A stretch of 64,000 nt of DNA from Thiomicrorhabdus sp. ZW0627 (GTDB lineage: Bacteria > Pseudomonadota > Gammaproteobacteria > Thiomicrospirales > Thiomicrospiraceae): assembly GCF_029767005.1 (NCBI RefSeq), contig NZ_JARUQR010000003.1, forward strand, positions 124,001 through 188,000, written 5' to 3'. Below are positions 29,518 to 38,454 of this stretch, piece after piece; within the stretch, counting starts at the first letter, position 1; the number at the start of each line of letters is the position of its first letter. Below the pieces are notes generated by a model, which was not told the DNA's origin, searched no databases, and saw nothing but the letters and a program-made list of their open reading frames with translations. Made by a program: the position numbers and the translations under genes.

Positions 29518-29949
29518 TTATGCGTTGTCGGAAAGCTGTCCTGTCTGCTGCATCATCTCCAACCAGGCATCGCGAAGTTCTGTCAGGATCTCAACGGCGC
29601 TGTCCAGGTAAAAAGTCTCTTTTTCAAATACCGATTCCTGAATGCACTGGTCTGCATAACGGTAAAGTTCTTCAAGGTCAAATGCCAGAGGCGTTTCCTT
29701 GCTGAATTGAAGGCGGTCGCGTAAAGCATCCAGAATTGTAGTCATGCGGCCAAGATGGAAGCCTTTTTCAACTAGAGCGTTGCTCTGGTGACAGACTTTC
29801 GCCAAGTTTCCTTTGTCTACCGCGCCTTGTAGCAACAGTAAAACTGTTTTACGTGGGTTTTCAGCCAGTTGATGTTCGGTTTCTTGGCTGCGCTGATATT
29901 CTTTCAATAAAGGTGCTTGTGCTTTTGAGATTGGATTGTTGGTTGTCAT
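29518..29949 (-). CDS. fliS: Flagellar export chaperone FliS-like protein
   Basis: A 143-residue all-helical protein. The FliS core is recognisable: L-L-L-L-Q-G-A-V-D-K-G-N-L-A-K, the central I-L-D-A-L-R-D-R-L-Q-F, D-L-E-E-L-Y-R-Y and the C-terminal V-E-I-L-T-E-L-R-D-A-W. FliS binds flagellin in the cytoplasm and prevents premature polymerisation. I use ATG 29949 (M-T-T-N-N-P) with AGGGAAA upstream. It is alone: no fliC, fliD or other flagellar gene is in the window, which is unusual because fliS normally follows fliD. A FliS paralogue with another client is possible. Confidence 0.8.
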   Translation of the reverse strand: MTTNNPISKAQAPLLKEYQRSQETEHQLAENPRKTVLLLLQGAVDKGNLAKVCHQSNALVEKGFHLGRMTTILDALRDRLQFSKETPLAFDLEELYRYADQCIQESVFEKETFYLDSAVEILTELRDAWLEMMQQTGQLSDNA

Positions 29950-30276
29950 GGCAATTTCCCTGTTGTTTTGTGTGTGAGGCAAAAAATGCCTATAAAAAAT
30001 TAAAGTATTATCGTTTTCTGTCGTACAGCAGGGAGCATGCCAAAAAACAATAATTTATCGGACAAAGGGGTATTGAAAGCCGGTTTTAAGAGGGGTTTTT
30101 AGGGTATTAACCTATTGATTTTGAAAGTTATATCTAGATTTAACGATTTTTTTAAGATGGGGTGGTAATGGAAGGGGCGGCACAAACGAACAAGGAGGGC
30201 GATTGTGCCAGTGTCAAAGATTTGGTGTTGCCGCCCAGGTAATTGATTTCACGTTCAAATTTCCGGGCGGCAAGTT
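29950..30276. other. Non-coding region between purT and fliS with competing inverted repeats
   Basis: About 330 bases without a gene. The half next to purT holds three copies of one 8-9 bp element: GGGCGGCA (30175-30182), TTGCCGCCC (30228-30236, opposite orientation) and GGGCGGCAA (30265-30273). A further pair GGCACAA / TTGTGCC is present around 30179-30207. In the minus-strand transcript the middle copy can pair with either neighbour, a switch-like layout. The fliS-proximal half is AT-rich and presumably carries its promoter. No known riboswitch class recognised. Confidence 0.4.
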
Positions 30277-31458
30277 TTAGAACGTGACTTTGACGGCCGA
30301 AGCGACATTCTTGGCTTTTTCAATCGCTTCTTCGATGGTTTCGGCTCGAGCAATCGCCACGCCCATGCGTCTGCGACCGTTGATATCCGGTTTGCCGAAC
30401 AGACGAATTTGAGTGTCTGGTACGGCCAAGGCGTTTTCTAAATTGGAAAAGCTTGTCTGGGTTGATGTGCCGGTCGGCAGAATCACACTGGAAGCGGAAG
30501 GACCATGCTGTGTGATGTTCGGAATCGGTAGCCCCAGGATCGCTCTGGCATGTAGTGCGAATTCGGACAGGTCCTGCGACATCAATGTAACCAGACCGGT
30601 ATCGTGCGGGCGAGGCGAAACTTCGCTGAAATAGACCTCGTCGCCTTTAACAAACAGTTCGACACCGAAAAGGCCAAAACCACCCAGGGCGTCTGTCACT
30701 TTTTTGGCGATTTCTTGAGATTTGTCAAGCGCGGCCGAACTCATAGGATGCGGTTGCCAAGATTGACGGTAATCGCCGTCTTCCTGATAGTGTCCGATTG
30801 GTTCGCAGTAGCTGGTTCCGTGGATGTGGCGTACGGTCAGCAAGGTGATTTCGTAGTCGAAATCGACAAACCCTTCAATGATGACGCGGCCTTTACCTGC
30901 ACGTCCGCCTTCTTGGGCATAGGCCCAGGCCTGTTCAATTTGGTCTGCCGTTTTTATGACACTTTGTCCCTTTCCGGAAGAGCTCATGATCGGTTTGACC
31001 ACGCAAGGCATGCCGATGCGCTCGATAGCGGCAGTGAAGTCTTCCTGAGTGTCCGCGAACTCGTAAGGCGAGGTTGGTAACCCAAGCTCTTCGGCCGCCA
31101 GTCGGCGGATTCCTTCACGGTTCATTGTCAATTGAGTGGCACGTGCCGTAGGAATGACGGTGACGCCTTCGGATTCCATCTCCGCTAGTGTATCTGTGGC
31201 GATGGCTTCGATTTCCGGAACGACATAATGTGGCTTTTCCTGTTCAATGACCTTTCTCAAGGCATCGCCATCCAGCATTTCAATTACGTGAGAACGGTCT
31301 GCAACCTGCATGGCCGGGGCGTTTGCGTAACGGTCGACGGCGATGACTTCCACGCCCAAACGTTGCAATTCAATGGCAACTTCTTTGCCTAATTCTCCGG
31401 CACCGCAGAGCAGAACACGAGTGGCGGTTGCAGAAAATGGTGTACCAATGCTAGACAT
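30277..31458 (-). CDS. purT: Formate-dependent GAR transformylase PurT
   Basis: A 393-residue ATP-grasp enzyme that uses formate and ATP to formylate glycinamide ribonucleotide in purine synthesis. Features: [11 protein letters not shown] near residue 18, the ATP-grasp segment [22 protein letters not shown], and [12 protein letters not shown]. The PurU encoded at 50.1 kb releases formate from formyl-THF, so the two could be metabolically linked. CAGGCCTG at 30926. Confidence 0.96.
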   Translation of the reverse strand: MSSIGTPFSATATRVLLCGAGELGKEVAIELQRLGVEVIAVDRYANAPAMQVADRSHVIEMLDGDALRKVIEQEKPHYVVPEIEAIATDTLAEMESEGVTVIPTARATQLTMNREGIRRLAAEELGLPTSPYEFADTQEDFTAAIERIGMPCVVKPIMSSSGKGQSVIKTADQIEQAWAYAQEGGRAGKGRVIIEGFVDFDYEITLLTVRHIHGTSYCEPIGHYQEDGDYRQSWQPHPMSSAALDKSQEIAKKVTDALGGFGLFGVELFVKGDEVYFSEVSPRPHDTGLVTLMSQDLSEFALHARAILGLPIPNITQHGPSASSVILPTGTSTQTSFSNLENALAVPDTQIRLFGKPDINGRRRMGVAIARAETIEEAIEKAKNVASAVKVTF

Positions 31459-31602
31459 GGCATCTCCTTTGCTTAATACAGGTTAAGAATTTTAAAAGAC
31501 AGCGATCACGGTCAATTTTTCATCGGATAGATTGCGACATTATACGGCAAACCACGTTAGGGTTCAGTTCAAGAAGTGGATTTGTCCGAACAAGGGATTA
31601 AC

Positions 31603-33135
31603 ATGTTAGAGCTTCGTAAATCAGACAGACAGCAGGCCGATTCCATCGGTATGTTACTTGAGGATGAGCGCGTCCGCACTTCCAGAATGGTAAAGCGCAG
31701 TGAAGTGGAGAAGCGTTCGGACATTAAAAAAGTCATTAGCGATTTGCAAAAGCAGTTTTCACAATCAGTTGATATGCCTGCAGAAATTGCCGATATGGTT
31801 GAAGCACAAGTAAAGCTTCGTACTCGCGACCTATTTCGTCAGGCCAACTACGATGCCTTGACCCATCTGCCGAATCGTACCTATTTCGGAGAAACTCTGG
31901 AAAAGGTGCTGGAGAGTGCCAAAGCCGACAAAACCGAGTTCAGTCTGTTATTCCTTGATTTGGACGGGTTTAAAGCCGTTAACGACGTTCTTGGTCATCA
32001 GGCCGGTGACGAGTTGTTGCAGAATGTCGGTGCCCGATTGATTTCGTCTGTTCGTGAAGGCGATATTGTCAGTCGTCGTGGTGGGGATGAATTCGTAATT
32101 TTATTGGCGGATCTGTCCGATCGCGAAGACATCGTCAAGATTTGCAAACGCATCATCACCGAAGTCAGTCGTCCGTATTGGTTGGGACAGAAAGAAGCGG
32201 AAATTTCCACCAGTATCGGTGTGGCCCGTTATCCGTTGGACGGTAATACGCCTTCTGAATTGATGGAGAAATCCGACGAGGCCTTGTATGTTTCGAAATC
32301 GAAAGGTCGTCGCACTTATCGTTTCTATAACGAAATCATGGAAGAAGTTCCGGCAAGATGTCATGAACTTCAGGATGAATTTTCAACCGCCATCGACAAT
32401 GGGTTGGTCGAAACCTGTTTTGAACCTCAAGTCGAACTGAAGACGGGGCGTGTGGTCGGAACCAGTGTGACGGCACGCTGGGATAACGAACATTTTGAAA
32501 CGCCTTATCTGAACAGTTGGATGGAGTTGCTGGTTAAAAGCGGTAGATCAAAATCGGTCGCGACTTGGCTGGTGGATACTTCTTTGTATTATCTTCAGCA
32601 ATGGCGTGAACTGGAAAGCGATTTGGTGGTTTCCGTACCGGTTTTGGACAGTCTTTGGGAGCAACACGATCTCGTGGCATTTCTGGATGAACGTGTTCAG
32701 CGTTATCAGGTTAGTCGAGAACAGTTGCAGTTGGAGTTTTCGTTGGGCACTCTGCAGAATATCGACGATAAGTTGAAAGCAACATTGAAAGACTTAGGCA
32801 ATGCAGGCTATCAGATTACGTTGACGGAAGTGGGTGCGTATTCGCTGGATTTGGCGTTATTGTCCGAGTTGCAGTTAAACGAGATCAAACTTGATAAAGA
32901 TTGGCTGCAAAATTCTATGGAAACAAAATCCGGGCAGGCCTGGTTGCAGGCATTGATTCAAATGGCGAAAAGTCTGGATATCTGTGTTATTGCTACTGGA
33001 GTCGATTCCCACGAACAGGTTCGCAAGTTGCGTCAGTGGGGATGTTTGATGGGTCAGGGTAAAGTATGGTCTGCGCCGATTGAAGCCGAACGTTTCAATA
33101 AGCACATTGTGGCGCGCTATCGCGTAGGCGCTTGA
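31603..33135 (+). CDS. GGDEF protein with degenerate EAL domain
   Basis: A 510-residue soluble protein. An N-terminal helical region (1-80) has no recognised sensor. The GGDEF domain (about 80-245) is intact, with D-L-D-G-F, G-G-D-E-F at 160-164 and an R-E-G-D I-site just upstream. The EAL domain (about 260-510) keeps its fold signature but has lost catalysis: the E-A-L-x-R-W motif reads S-V-T-A-R-W (about 288-293), D-D-F-G-x-G-Y is T-E-V-G-A-Y, and A-E-G-V-E is A-T-G-V-D. It is predicted to make c-di-GMP and use the EAL part as a binding or regulatory module. ATG 31603 follows AAGGGA; an in-frame GTG at 31576 is less likely. Confidence 0.93.
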   Translation: MLELRKSDRQQADSIGMLLEDERVRTSRMVKRSEVEKRSDIKKVISDLQKQFSQSVDMPAEIADMVEAQVKLRTRDLFRQANYDALTHLPNRTYFGETLEKVLESAKADKTEFSLLFLDLDGFKAVNDVLGHQAGDELLQNVGARLISSVREGDIVSRRGGDEFVILLADLSDREDIVKICKRIITEVSRPYWLGQKEAEISTSIGVARYPLDGNTPSELMEKSDEALYVSKSKGRRTYRFYNEIMEEVPARCHELQDEFSTAIDNGLVETCFEPQVELKTGRVVGTSVTARWDNEHFETPYLNSWMELLVKSGRSKSVATWLVDTSLYYLQQWRELESDLVVSVPVLDSLWEQHDLVAFLDERVQRYQVSREQLQLEFSLGTLQNIDDKLKATLKDLGNAGYQITLTEVGAYSLDLALLSELQLNEIKLDKDWLQNSMETKSGQAWLQALIQMAKSLDICVIATGVDSHEQVRKLRQWGCLMGQGKVWSAPIEAERFNKHIVARYRVGA

Positions 33136-33155
33136 TTACTTTTCCGAAAAGGTGT

Positions 33156-33179
33156 GCTCCGTACCGGCCGGTACGGAGC
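33156..33179. terminator. 24-bp perfect palindrome between convergent genes
   Basis: The half-site GCTCCGTACCGG is repeated in perfect inverted form with no spacer, 20 bases after the GGDEF-EAL stop and 8 bases before the mtn stop on the other strand. A strong hairpin or cruciform is expected. There is no T-tract on either side, so it is a poor Rho-independent terminator, but the position suggests a bidirectional 3'-end structure. Confidence 0.55.
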
Positions 33180-33187
33180 GAATAAGA

Positions 33188-33892
33188 TCATTTCAATTTT
33201 TTCAGCTGTTTCAGCATTTCAAGAATGACCTTGGCGGAGTGGGTAGCGGCCTTCTCCAGATATTGTTCGAAGGTCACCGCATTTTCTTTACCGGCGATAT
33301 CCGATAGCGAACGGATGATGACGAACGGGGTGTCAAAGGTGTGGCACACCTGAGCAATCGCAGCCGCCTCCATTTCACAAGCAATCATTTCTGGAAAGTT
33401 GTTACGCGTGTTCGTGACGTCTTCCGGTTGATGCATGAATCGGTCACCTGTGGCAATCAGGCCGTGCATATGTACCACTTCCTGTAGGGCGTCGATGCTG
33501 TTCTGTGCTGCTTTCACCAGTTTTTCATTCGGCAGGAAGCAGGACGGCATGCCCGGCACCTGTCCCAAGTCGTAACCGAACGGGGTGACGTCGACATCAT
33601 GATGGCAGACAGAACTACTGATGACGATGTCGCCCACTTCCAGATCGGTATGGAAACCACCTGCGGTTCCCGTATTGATGACGTAATCCGGATCGTACAG
33701 TTGAAGCAGTAAGGTGCTGCTGATGGCGGCGTTGACCTTGCCGATTCCTGATCGAAGCAGTACCACTTCAGTATCACCGATTTGTCCTAGATAGTACTCA
33801 AAGCCCGCATGCTTCTGGGTTTGCAGGTAGGTCATATGACTGCGTAGAAGAGAGACTTCCTCTTCCATCGCGCCGATAATTGCGACTTTCAT
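33188..33892 (-). CDS. mtn: 5'-methylthioadenosine/S-adenosylhomocysteine nucleosidase
   Basis: A 234-residue nucleosidase that removes adenine from SAH and [16 protein letters not shown] start, G-T-A-G-G-F near residue 77, the [13 protein letters not shown] motif and the catalytic Asp in R-S-L-S-D-I-A-G. Its start overlaps the luxS stop by 4 bases, so the SAH-to-homocysteine steps Mtn and LuxS are translationally coupled. The homocysteine made here is the substrate of MetE. Confidence 0.95.
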   Translation of the reverse strand: MKVAIIGAMEEEVSLLRSHMTYLQTQKHAGFEYYLGQIGDTEVVLLRSGIGKVNAAISSTLLLQLYDPDYVINTGTAGGFHTDLEVGDIVISSSVCHHDVDVTPFGYDLGQVPGMPSCFLPNEKLVKAAQNSIDALQEVVHMHGLIATGDRFMHQPEDVTNTRNNFPEMIACEMEAAAIAQVCHTFDTPFVIIRSLSDIAGKENAVTFEQYLEKAATHSAKVILEMLKQLKKLK

Positions 33893-34410
33893 AGTTCGTT
33901 GCCTAGCTCTTTTAACGTTTCCGGCGACAAAGCGATGTCGGCGTTTTTGTTGACTCCAATACCGTGATCGATGATCTCTTGAGCGATCTGTTTGGCTTCA
34001 TCCAAAGAGTGCATCACATAGGTCCCGCACTGGTATTCGTTCAGTTCCGGAATGTCTTCCATACGCTCGACGTTCAATACGTCCTTCATGGATTCCAACC
34101 AGGCCTGGCTAACGCGTTCTTCGCTAGGGGCGCCTAAAAGGCTCATGTAGAAGCCGGTACGGCAGCCCATTGGTGAAATATCGATGATTTCGACATCGTC
34201 GCTGTTGAGGTGATTGCGCATGAAACCGGCAAAAAGATGTTCTAGCGTGTGAATCCCTTTTTCACCCATCATAGTTTCGTTCGGTTTGTTGAAACGTAGA
34301 TCGAAAACGGTGATGGTGTCGCCGGAAGGGGATTTCATCGTTTTAGCGACGCGAACCGCCGGAGCGTTCATGATCGTGTGGTCAACGGTAAAACTGTCTA
34401 ATAAAGGCAT
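33889..34410 (-). CDS. luxS: S-ribosylhomocysteine lyase LuxS
   Basis: A 173-residue metalloenzyme making homocysteine and DPD, the AI-2 precursor. The metal-binding H-T-L-E-H motif and the distal Cys in Y-Q-C-G-T-Y are present, as is M-G-C-R-T-G-F-Y with the catalytic Cys. It precedes mtn in the same direction with overlapping stop/start. Whether AI-2 is a signal here cannot be judged: no LuxP/LuxQ/Lsr gene is in the window. CAGGCCTG at 34100. Confidence 0.96.
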   Translation of the reverse strand: MPLLDSFTVDHTIMNAPAVRVAKTMKSPSGDTITVFDLRFNKPNETMMGEKGIHTLEHLFAGFMRNHLNSDDVEIIDISPMGCRTGFYMSLLGAPSEERVSQAWLESMKDVLNVERMEDIPELNEYQCGTYVMHSLDEAKQIAQEIIDHGIGVNKNADIALSPETLKELGNEL

Positions 34411-34429
34411 AGCAAAGTCCTGTTAAAAA

Positions 34430-34879
34430 TTAAATGGATTCAGGGTGATGATCCGGCGCCAATGGCTTTTTGAGCAACCAGCCGTTATCGGTTTTGATAA
34501 ATAGATAGTTACGTTTAAATTCCAGTTCGTCACCGGGTTCAAAAGCTGGCATTGTCATCTTCAGCAAACCGAGATTAACGGTTCGAGAAATTTTTTCAAA
34601 GGCGGATAACGACTGGTCGAGCATGATGAGCTCGGTGTATTCCTGCAAATTGCGTTCCGCTTTTACTTTAAAGGTCATTTCGGCAACGTAATGGGTGTCA
34701 TTTTCCTTATAACCGTTGTCTTTGTGCGTCTCGATCACGCTGAACAGGCCAGGGTACTGCTGATTGAAATGCTCGGTTGTCATGGTTTTAATGCTTTCTT
34801 CGCTCGGTTGGGTAATTCCGAGGCAGCCGGCCAACAGCAAAAAACTTAGAATCAGGGCGTTTAGCAATGAGAGACGCAT
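34430..34879 (-). CDS. Small lipoprotein of unknown function
   Basis: A 149-residue protein with a lipoprotein signal peptide and lipobox L-L-A-G-C (Cys about 19). The mature part is a compact alpha/beta domain (H-Y-V-A-E-M-T-F-K-V-K-A, F-K-R-N-Y-L-F-I-K-T-D-N-G-W) resembling in outline the small NTF2-like or DUF4878-type lipoproteins, but I cannot assign it. It lies 19 bases before luxS in the same direction and may share its transcript. Confidence 0.75.
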   Translation of the reverse strand: MRLSLLNALILSFLLLAGCLGITQPSEESIKTMTTEHFNQQYPGLFSVIETHKDNGYKENDTHYVAEMTFKVKAERNLQEYTELIMLDQSLSAFEKISRTVNLGLLKMTMPAFEPGDELEFKRNYLFIKTDNGWLLKKPLAPDHHPESI

Positions 34880-34993
34880 AATTAAAACTCCGTTTCGGAG
34901 AGAGCCAACGGGACTGAAAAGGATAACATAAACTGGATGTTAGGGTGAATCTACGACAATATTATATTGTTGGAAAAGAAAAAATTCAGACAT

Positions 34994-35020
34994 AAAAAAA
35001 GCCAGCATAAGCTGGCTTTT
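34994..35020 (-). terminator. Terminator of the tRNA-Phe/tRNA-Leu transcript
   Basis: A stem AAAAGCCAGC / GCTGGCTTTT with a 4-nt loop and a seven-residue T-tract on the minus strand, about 40 bases after tRNA-Leu. Between them is a second hairpin with 9-bp perfect arms TATGTGAGG / CCTCACATA (35027-35035 and 35044-35052). Confidence 0.9.
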
Positions 35021-35057
35021 GGGGGCTATGTGAGGGGGGTGGTCCTCACATAAAAGA

Positions 35058-35141
<84 letters not shown>

Positions 35142-35185
35142 GTATCTTATATTGTAACTTTTTATTAAAAAGCTACATAAAGAAA

Positions 35186-35261
35186 TGGTGGCCTGACCTG
35201 GAATCGAACCAGGGACACAGGGATTTTCAATCCCTTGCTCTACCGACTGAGCTATCAGGCC
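35186..35261 (-). tRNA. tRNA-Phe (anticodon GAA)
   Basis: A 76-base class I tRNA on the minus strand. The acceptor stem GGCCTGA/TCAGGCC is perfect, the anticodon loop TTGAAAA gives GAA, the T-arm has GGTTCGATTCC, and 3' CCA is encoded. First gene of a two-tRNA transcript. Confidence 0.96.
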
Positions 35262-35562
35262 TAAATCAGATTTGGCGTATTATAGGGATGGGCTTTGCGA
35301 CTGTCAAATTTAATTTGAAAAATATTTACAATTTTCTAAGGAGAGCGGCGTTTTTCTAAGGAGAGCGGCGTTGGGTTTGTCCAGGATTGAATCTTGCCTG
35401 ATAAGAAGTGGCTTGGTCGATTTTTGCGCCGTCTAATCTCTATACGCTATATTTCTAGCCATGATGGGCTGATAGAATTAGAATATTCAATTATTCAGCG
35501 GCGAATAGACAATTTTAGGCCGTTTTTTAAAAAAATAAGAAAATAAAGATTAAGGATAAAAG
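35262..35562. other. Intergenic region between tRNA-Phe and the aryl-polyene plus arm
   Basis: About 300 bases with no gene. It holds the divergent promoters for the tRNAs and the APE plus-strand operon, and a 20-bp tandem duplication listed separately. AAGGAT before the ACP start codon (about 35551-35556) is its ribosome site. I see no recognisable operator. Confidence 0.5.
35332..35371. repeat. Two-copy 20-bp tandem repeat
   Basis: TTTTCTAAGGAGAGCGGCGT occurs twice head to tail with no gap (35332-35351, 35352-35371), 70 bases beyond tRNA-Phe. Identity of the copies implies a recent slippage or duplication. The unit contains AAGGAG but no start codon follows in frame. Confidence 0.9.
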
Positions 35563-35823
35563 ATGACTCCAGAACAAGCCGAAATTGCTGAAATGATCAT
35601 TGAGTCGGTTAATTTAGAAGATGTTTCCGTGGATGAGATCAACCCTGATGAACCTATTTTCAATGACGGATTGGGGTTGGATTCGATTGATGCGTTGGAA
35701 ATCTCTTTGGAGTTGAACAAGCGTTACGGGATCAAGATCAAGTCAGACGACCAGAATGTGGGTGAAATCTTTTCCTCGGTTGCGGCTTTGACGGATTTTG
35801 TTCAGGCAAACAAACAGGCCTGA
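35563..35823 (+). CDS. Acyl carrier protein of the aryl-polyene cluster
   Basis: An 86-residue ACP with the 4'-phosphopantetheine attachment Ser41 in G-L-G-L-D-S-I-D-A-L-E-I and the usual acidic helices. It carries the growing aryl-polyene chain. It is the first gene of the plus arm. Characterised APE clusters generally have two ACPs; only this one is visible here. Its last codons and stop lie on a CAGGCCTG palindrome (35815), with the TGA formed by it. Confidence 0.92.
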   Translation: MTPEQAEIAEMIIESVNLEDVSVDEINPDEPIFNDGLGLDSIDALEISLELNKRYGIKIKSDDQNVGEIFSSVAALTDFVQANKQA

Positions 35824-35831
35824 ATGCGGAC

Positions 35832-37217
35832 GTGTCGGGTTCCGTGATTGAGACGATGATGAAAGGGTTGTTTTCGGACGACCCTTTTGTGCTTTTGGAA
35901 GATGGCCGTTATTCGCGCCATCAGATCGTCTCGGCCGCTTTTCATTTAAGTCGGGCACTGCCTGAGGCGCCTGTGGTGATGAATCTTTATACCCAGCGCC
36001 ATGAATTTCTGGTGTTGTTGTTGGCGGTGGCCTTCAAAGATGGGATCATTGTCCTACCGCCTAATACGGCCGAGAACACTCTGAACGGTCTGATGGATGC
36101 AATCGATTCCAGGCATAAGTTTATTGCCGGTGCGCGAACCGAGCGTTGGAATTTTGAGGATGAAACGGTTGCACGTATTGATGTAAAACACCTTTTATCT
36201 TCAGGATTAGTGGATAAAGCACAATTGTCGCCGTTGCTACGGAAGTTGCCTGTAGCACAAATCTGGCTGTATACCTCCGGCTCGACCGGCCAGGCTAAAA
36301 AAGTGGTCAAAACCTGGTCTCAAATGATGAGGCTGGCGGCTAAAGCCATTTCACGATTCGGTTTTGATCGGACCGAATCTCCACGTTGCGTGGTAGCGAC
36401 GGTTCCGAGCCAGCACATGTTCGGTTTGGAGACGACGATATTCTGGCCGTTGTTCTCACGACTTAAAGTCTGGGCGGGTAGACCTATGTTTGCTGAAGAC
36501 ATCAAAGCGGCCTTGGACTTTGTCAAACCGCCTGTCTGGTTGGTTTCCGCTCCTTTGCACCTGAAAAAGCTCACACAGTTCGATACGGAATGGCCGAGTT
36601 ACAATGAATCCGAAGATGGACTGAAAGTTTTGTCGGCCACAGCACCGTTGGACGTGGCGTTGGCCAAAACCGTCGGCACGAAAATGCACGCACGGGTTTT
36701 CGAGGTGTTCGGTAGTACCGAAACCGCTTCAATTGCTTCACGTGAAACATTGGTTTCTGATGAGTGGCGGTTATACGATCATAACTGTTTGGAAGAAGAT
36801 AAGAATTCCGGCACTTATGATGTGATTATGCAGGACCTTGATGAGCGACACAGGCTACAGGACACAATTCGCACTGTTTCCGCCGACCGTTTCCGAGTGC
36901 TTGGACGACAGTCGGACTTGATCAAGGTGGCCGGAAAACGCGCTTCGATGACGGATCTCAATCGGATTTTGCAAGCGGTTCCCGGGATTGAAGACGGCGT
37001 TTTTTGGCGGTCGGAAGCGAGTGAACGTTTGCAGGCGTTTGTGGTGTCGAATTTGTCTTCTCAGGAAATAAGACAGGCTCTGTCCAAGTCGATGGATGTG
37101 GTTTTTTTACCCAGGCCGCTTCATTTCGTAAAACGGATTCCACGAAATGAAATGGGCAAGATCCCGTTTCAGGCGTTGTTAGAATTGGAAAGCCAGACAA
37201 GAGAGAAGGTTGGATAA
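35832..37217 (+). CDS. Aryl-acyl adenylating ligase (ApeH-like AMP-binding enzyme)
   Basis: A 461-residue ANL-superfamily enzyme. Adenylate motifs: Y-T-S-G-S-T-G-Q-A-K-K at about 147-157, F-G-S-T-E-T-A-S, and the C-terminal catalytic Lys in P-R-N-E-M-G-K-I. It is about 100 residues shorter than typical acyl-CoA ligases, as in APE ligases. In E. coli-type APE pathways ApeH activates 4-hydroxybenzoate and loads it onto an ACP; the adjacent ACP supports the same role. The start at GTG 35832 is 8 bases after the ACP stop. Confidence 0.87.
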   Translation: MSGSVIETMMKGLFSDDPFVLLEDGRYSRHQIVSAAFHLSRALPEAPVVMNLYTQRHEFLVLLLAVAFKDGIIVLPPNTAENTLNGLMDAIDSRHKFIAGARTERWNFEDETVARIDVKHLLSSGLVDKAQLSPLLRKLPVAQIWLYTSGSTGQAKKVVKTWSQMMRLAAKAISRFGFDRTESPRCVVATVPSQHMFGLETTIFWPLFSRLKVWAGRPMFAEDIKAALDFVKPPVWLVSAPLHLKKLTQFDTEWPSYNESEDGLKVLSATAPLDVALAKTVGTKMHARVFEVFGSTETASIASRETLVSDEWRLYDHNCLEEDKNSGTYDVIMQDLDERHRLQDTIRTVSADRFRVLGRQSDLIKVAGKRASMTDLNRILQAVPGIEDGVFWRSEASERLQAFVVSNLSSQEIRQALSKSMDVVFLPRPLHFVKRIPRNEMGKIPFQALLELESQTREKVG

Positions 37218-37222
37218 CGGCA

Positions 37223-37552
37223 ATGGTGATGGAAAACCTGACAGGTTCTTTTGTAATTCCACAGAACCATCCCAGTATTGCCGGCCATTTTCCAGGTCAC
37301 CCAGTTGTTCCGGGCGTGGTTTTGCTGGCGGAAGTTGAACGCCTTTTCAAGGCGCATTTTGAAGACATTCAAATTTTGAAAGTGGTTCAGGCCAAGTTCA
37401 ACCGCCCGGTGACGCCGGAACAGACGGTTCGTATCTCGGTGGATTGGATGGAAACCAAAACACCGGGGCAGTGGAAAGCCAGTTTTAAATTATTTACGGA
37501 AGTCGGTACTTTGGCGGCTTCCGGTCAGATGTTATTGGAGTTGCAGGTTTGA
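37223..37552 (+). CDS. Hotdog-fold 3-hydroxyacyl-ACP dehydratase (ApeI/FabZ-like)
   Basis: A 109-residue single hotdog domain with the dehydratase active-site motif H-F-P-G-H-P-V-V-P-G-V near residue 23 and F-N-R-P-V-T-P. It would remove water from the beta-hydroxyacyl chain during polyene elongation. Overlaps the acyltransferase start (TGATG), so the two are translationally coupled. Confidence 0.88.
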   Translation: MVMENLTGSFVIPQNHPSIAGHFPGHPVVPGVVLLAEVERLFKAHFEDIQILKVVQAKFNRPVTPEQTVRISVDWMETKTPGQWKASFKLFTEVGTLAASGQMLLELQV

Positions 37553-38454
37553 TGGCGAGGAACAACTTGAAAGACTGGACGGCACAAAAGGAGCGTACTT
37601 CCGGTTTCTGGTTGAAGATCATCCGGCGTTTGGCGCTGTTGTTGCCGCGTTGGGCTGTGGGTTTGCTTCTGCATCCGATCACGTTGTTTTACCTGTTGAT
37701 CTCAAAGCAGCAAAAGGCAGCTTCCCGTCATTATTTGAATCAGGTTTTGGACAGGCCTGTCCGTTTTTCTGATGTCTACAAACATTTCCTGTGGTTTGCG
37801 ACCACGATTCTGGATAGGGTCTATTTTCTGACGGGGCGTATTGACGGTTTCCAGGTGGAATACGATAACCTGGAGGAGTGGCGGGCCTCCATGGCCGAAA
37901 ACCCGGCACAGCTTTATTTGGGGGCGCATTTCGGCAGTTTGGATGCCATTCGGGCGTTGTCGTTGGACCAGTACGGCATCAAAATCAAAATCGTGTTGAA
38001 GGTCGATCAGAATCAGGCACTGGTAAATCTGTTGAACGAACTCAATCCGGGGCTGGCCGAGAATGTGATTCCTTACAATGGGATGAAAACCATTTTTGAT
38101 ATTCATGAAACGCTCGAATCGGGCAATTCGGTTGCCATGCTCAAAGATCGAGCGGTCGGTGAAGAGGCGACGGTAACGGTTAATTTCTTCAATGATCGGA
38201 TCGCGGTTCCGGTGTCGGGATTCAAACTGGCGAAGCGTTTCAATATTCCGATCAATGTGTTTTTCAGCCGTTTTGAAGGTGGAAACAAATATCATGTCCA
38301 TAGCGAACAATTAGAGTTCGATCAGCAAACCAGTTTGCAGGAGATGGCGCAAATCTTTATGAACCGGGTGGAGGAGCAATGCCGAATCGCCCCTTATAAC
38401 TGGTTTAACTTTTATCATTACTGGTTAGACACGGATGAGTCCGATGCCGGTTAA
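37552..38454 (+). CDS. LpxL-type acyltransferase of the aryl-polyene cluster
   Basis: A 300-residue lysophospholipid/lipid A-type acyltransferase. An N-terminal hydrophobic segment (A-L-L-L-P-R-W-A-V-G-L-L-L) anchors it in the inner membrane. The H-x4-D catalytic motif appears as H-F-G-S-L-D, followed by K-D-R and F-F-N-D-R-I-A-V-P-V-S-G. In APE clusters such enzymes are thought to transfer the chain to a lipid or sugar anchor. Overlaps the next gene by 20 bases. CAGGCCTG at 37752. Confidence 0.87.
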   Translation: MARNNLKDWTAQKERTSGFWLKIIRRLALLLPRWAVGLLLHPITLFYLLISKQQKAASRHYLNQVLDRPVRFSDVYKHFLWFATTILDRVYFLTGRIDGFQVEYDNLEEWRASMAENPAQLYLGAHFGSLDAIRALSLDQYGIKIKIVLKVDQNQALVNLLNELNPGLAENVIPYNGMKTIFDIHETLESGNSVAMLKDRAVGEEATVTVNFFNDRIAVPVSGFKLAKRFNIPINVFFSRFEGGNKYHVHSEQLEFDQQTSLQEMAQIFMNRVEEQCRIAPYNWFNFYHYWLDTDESDAG

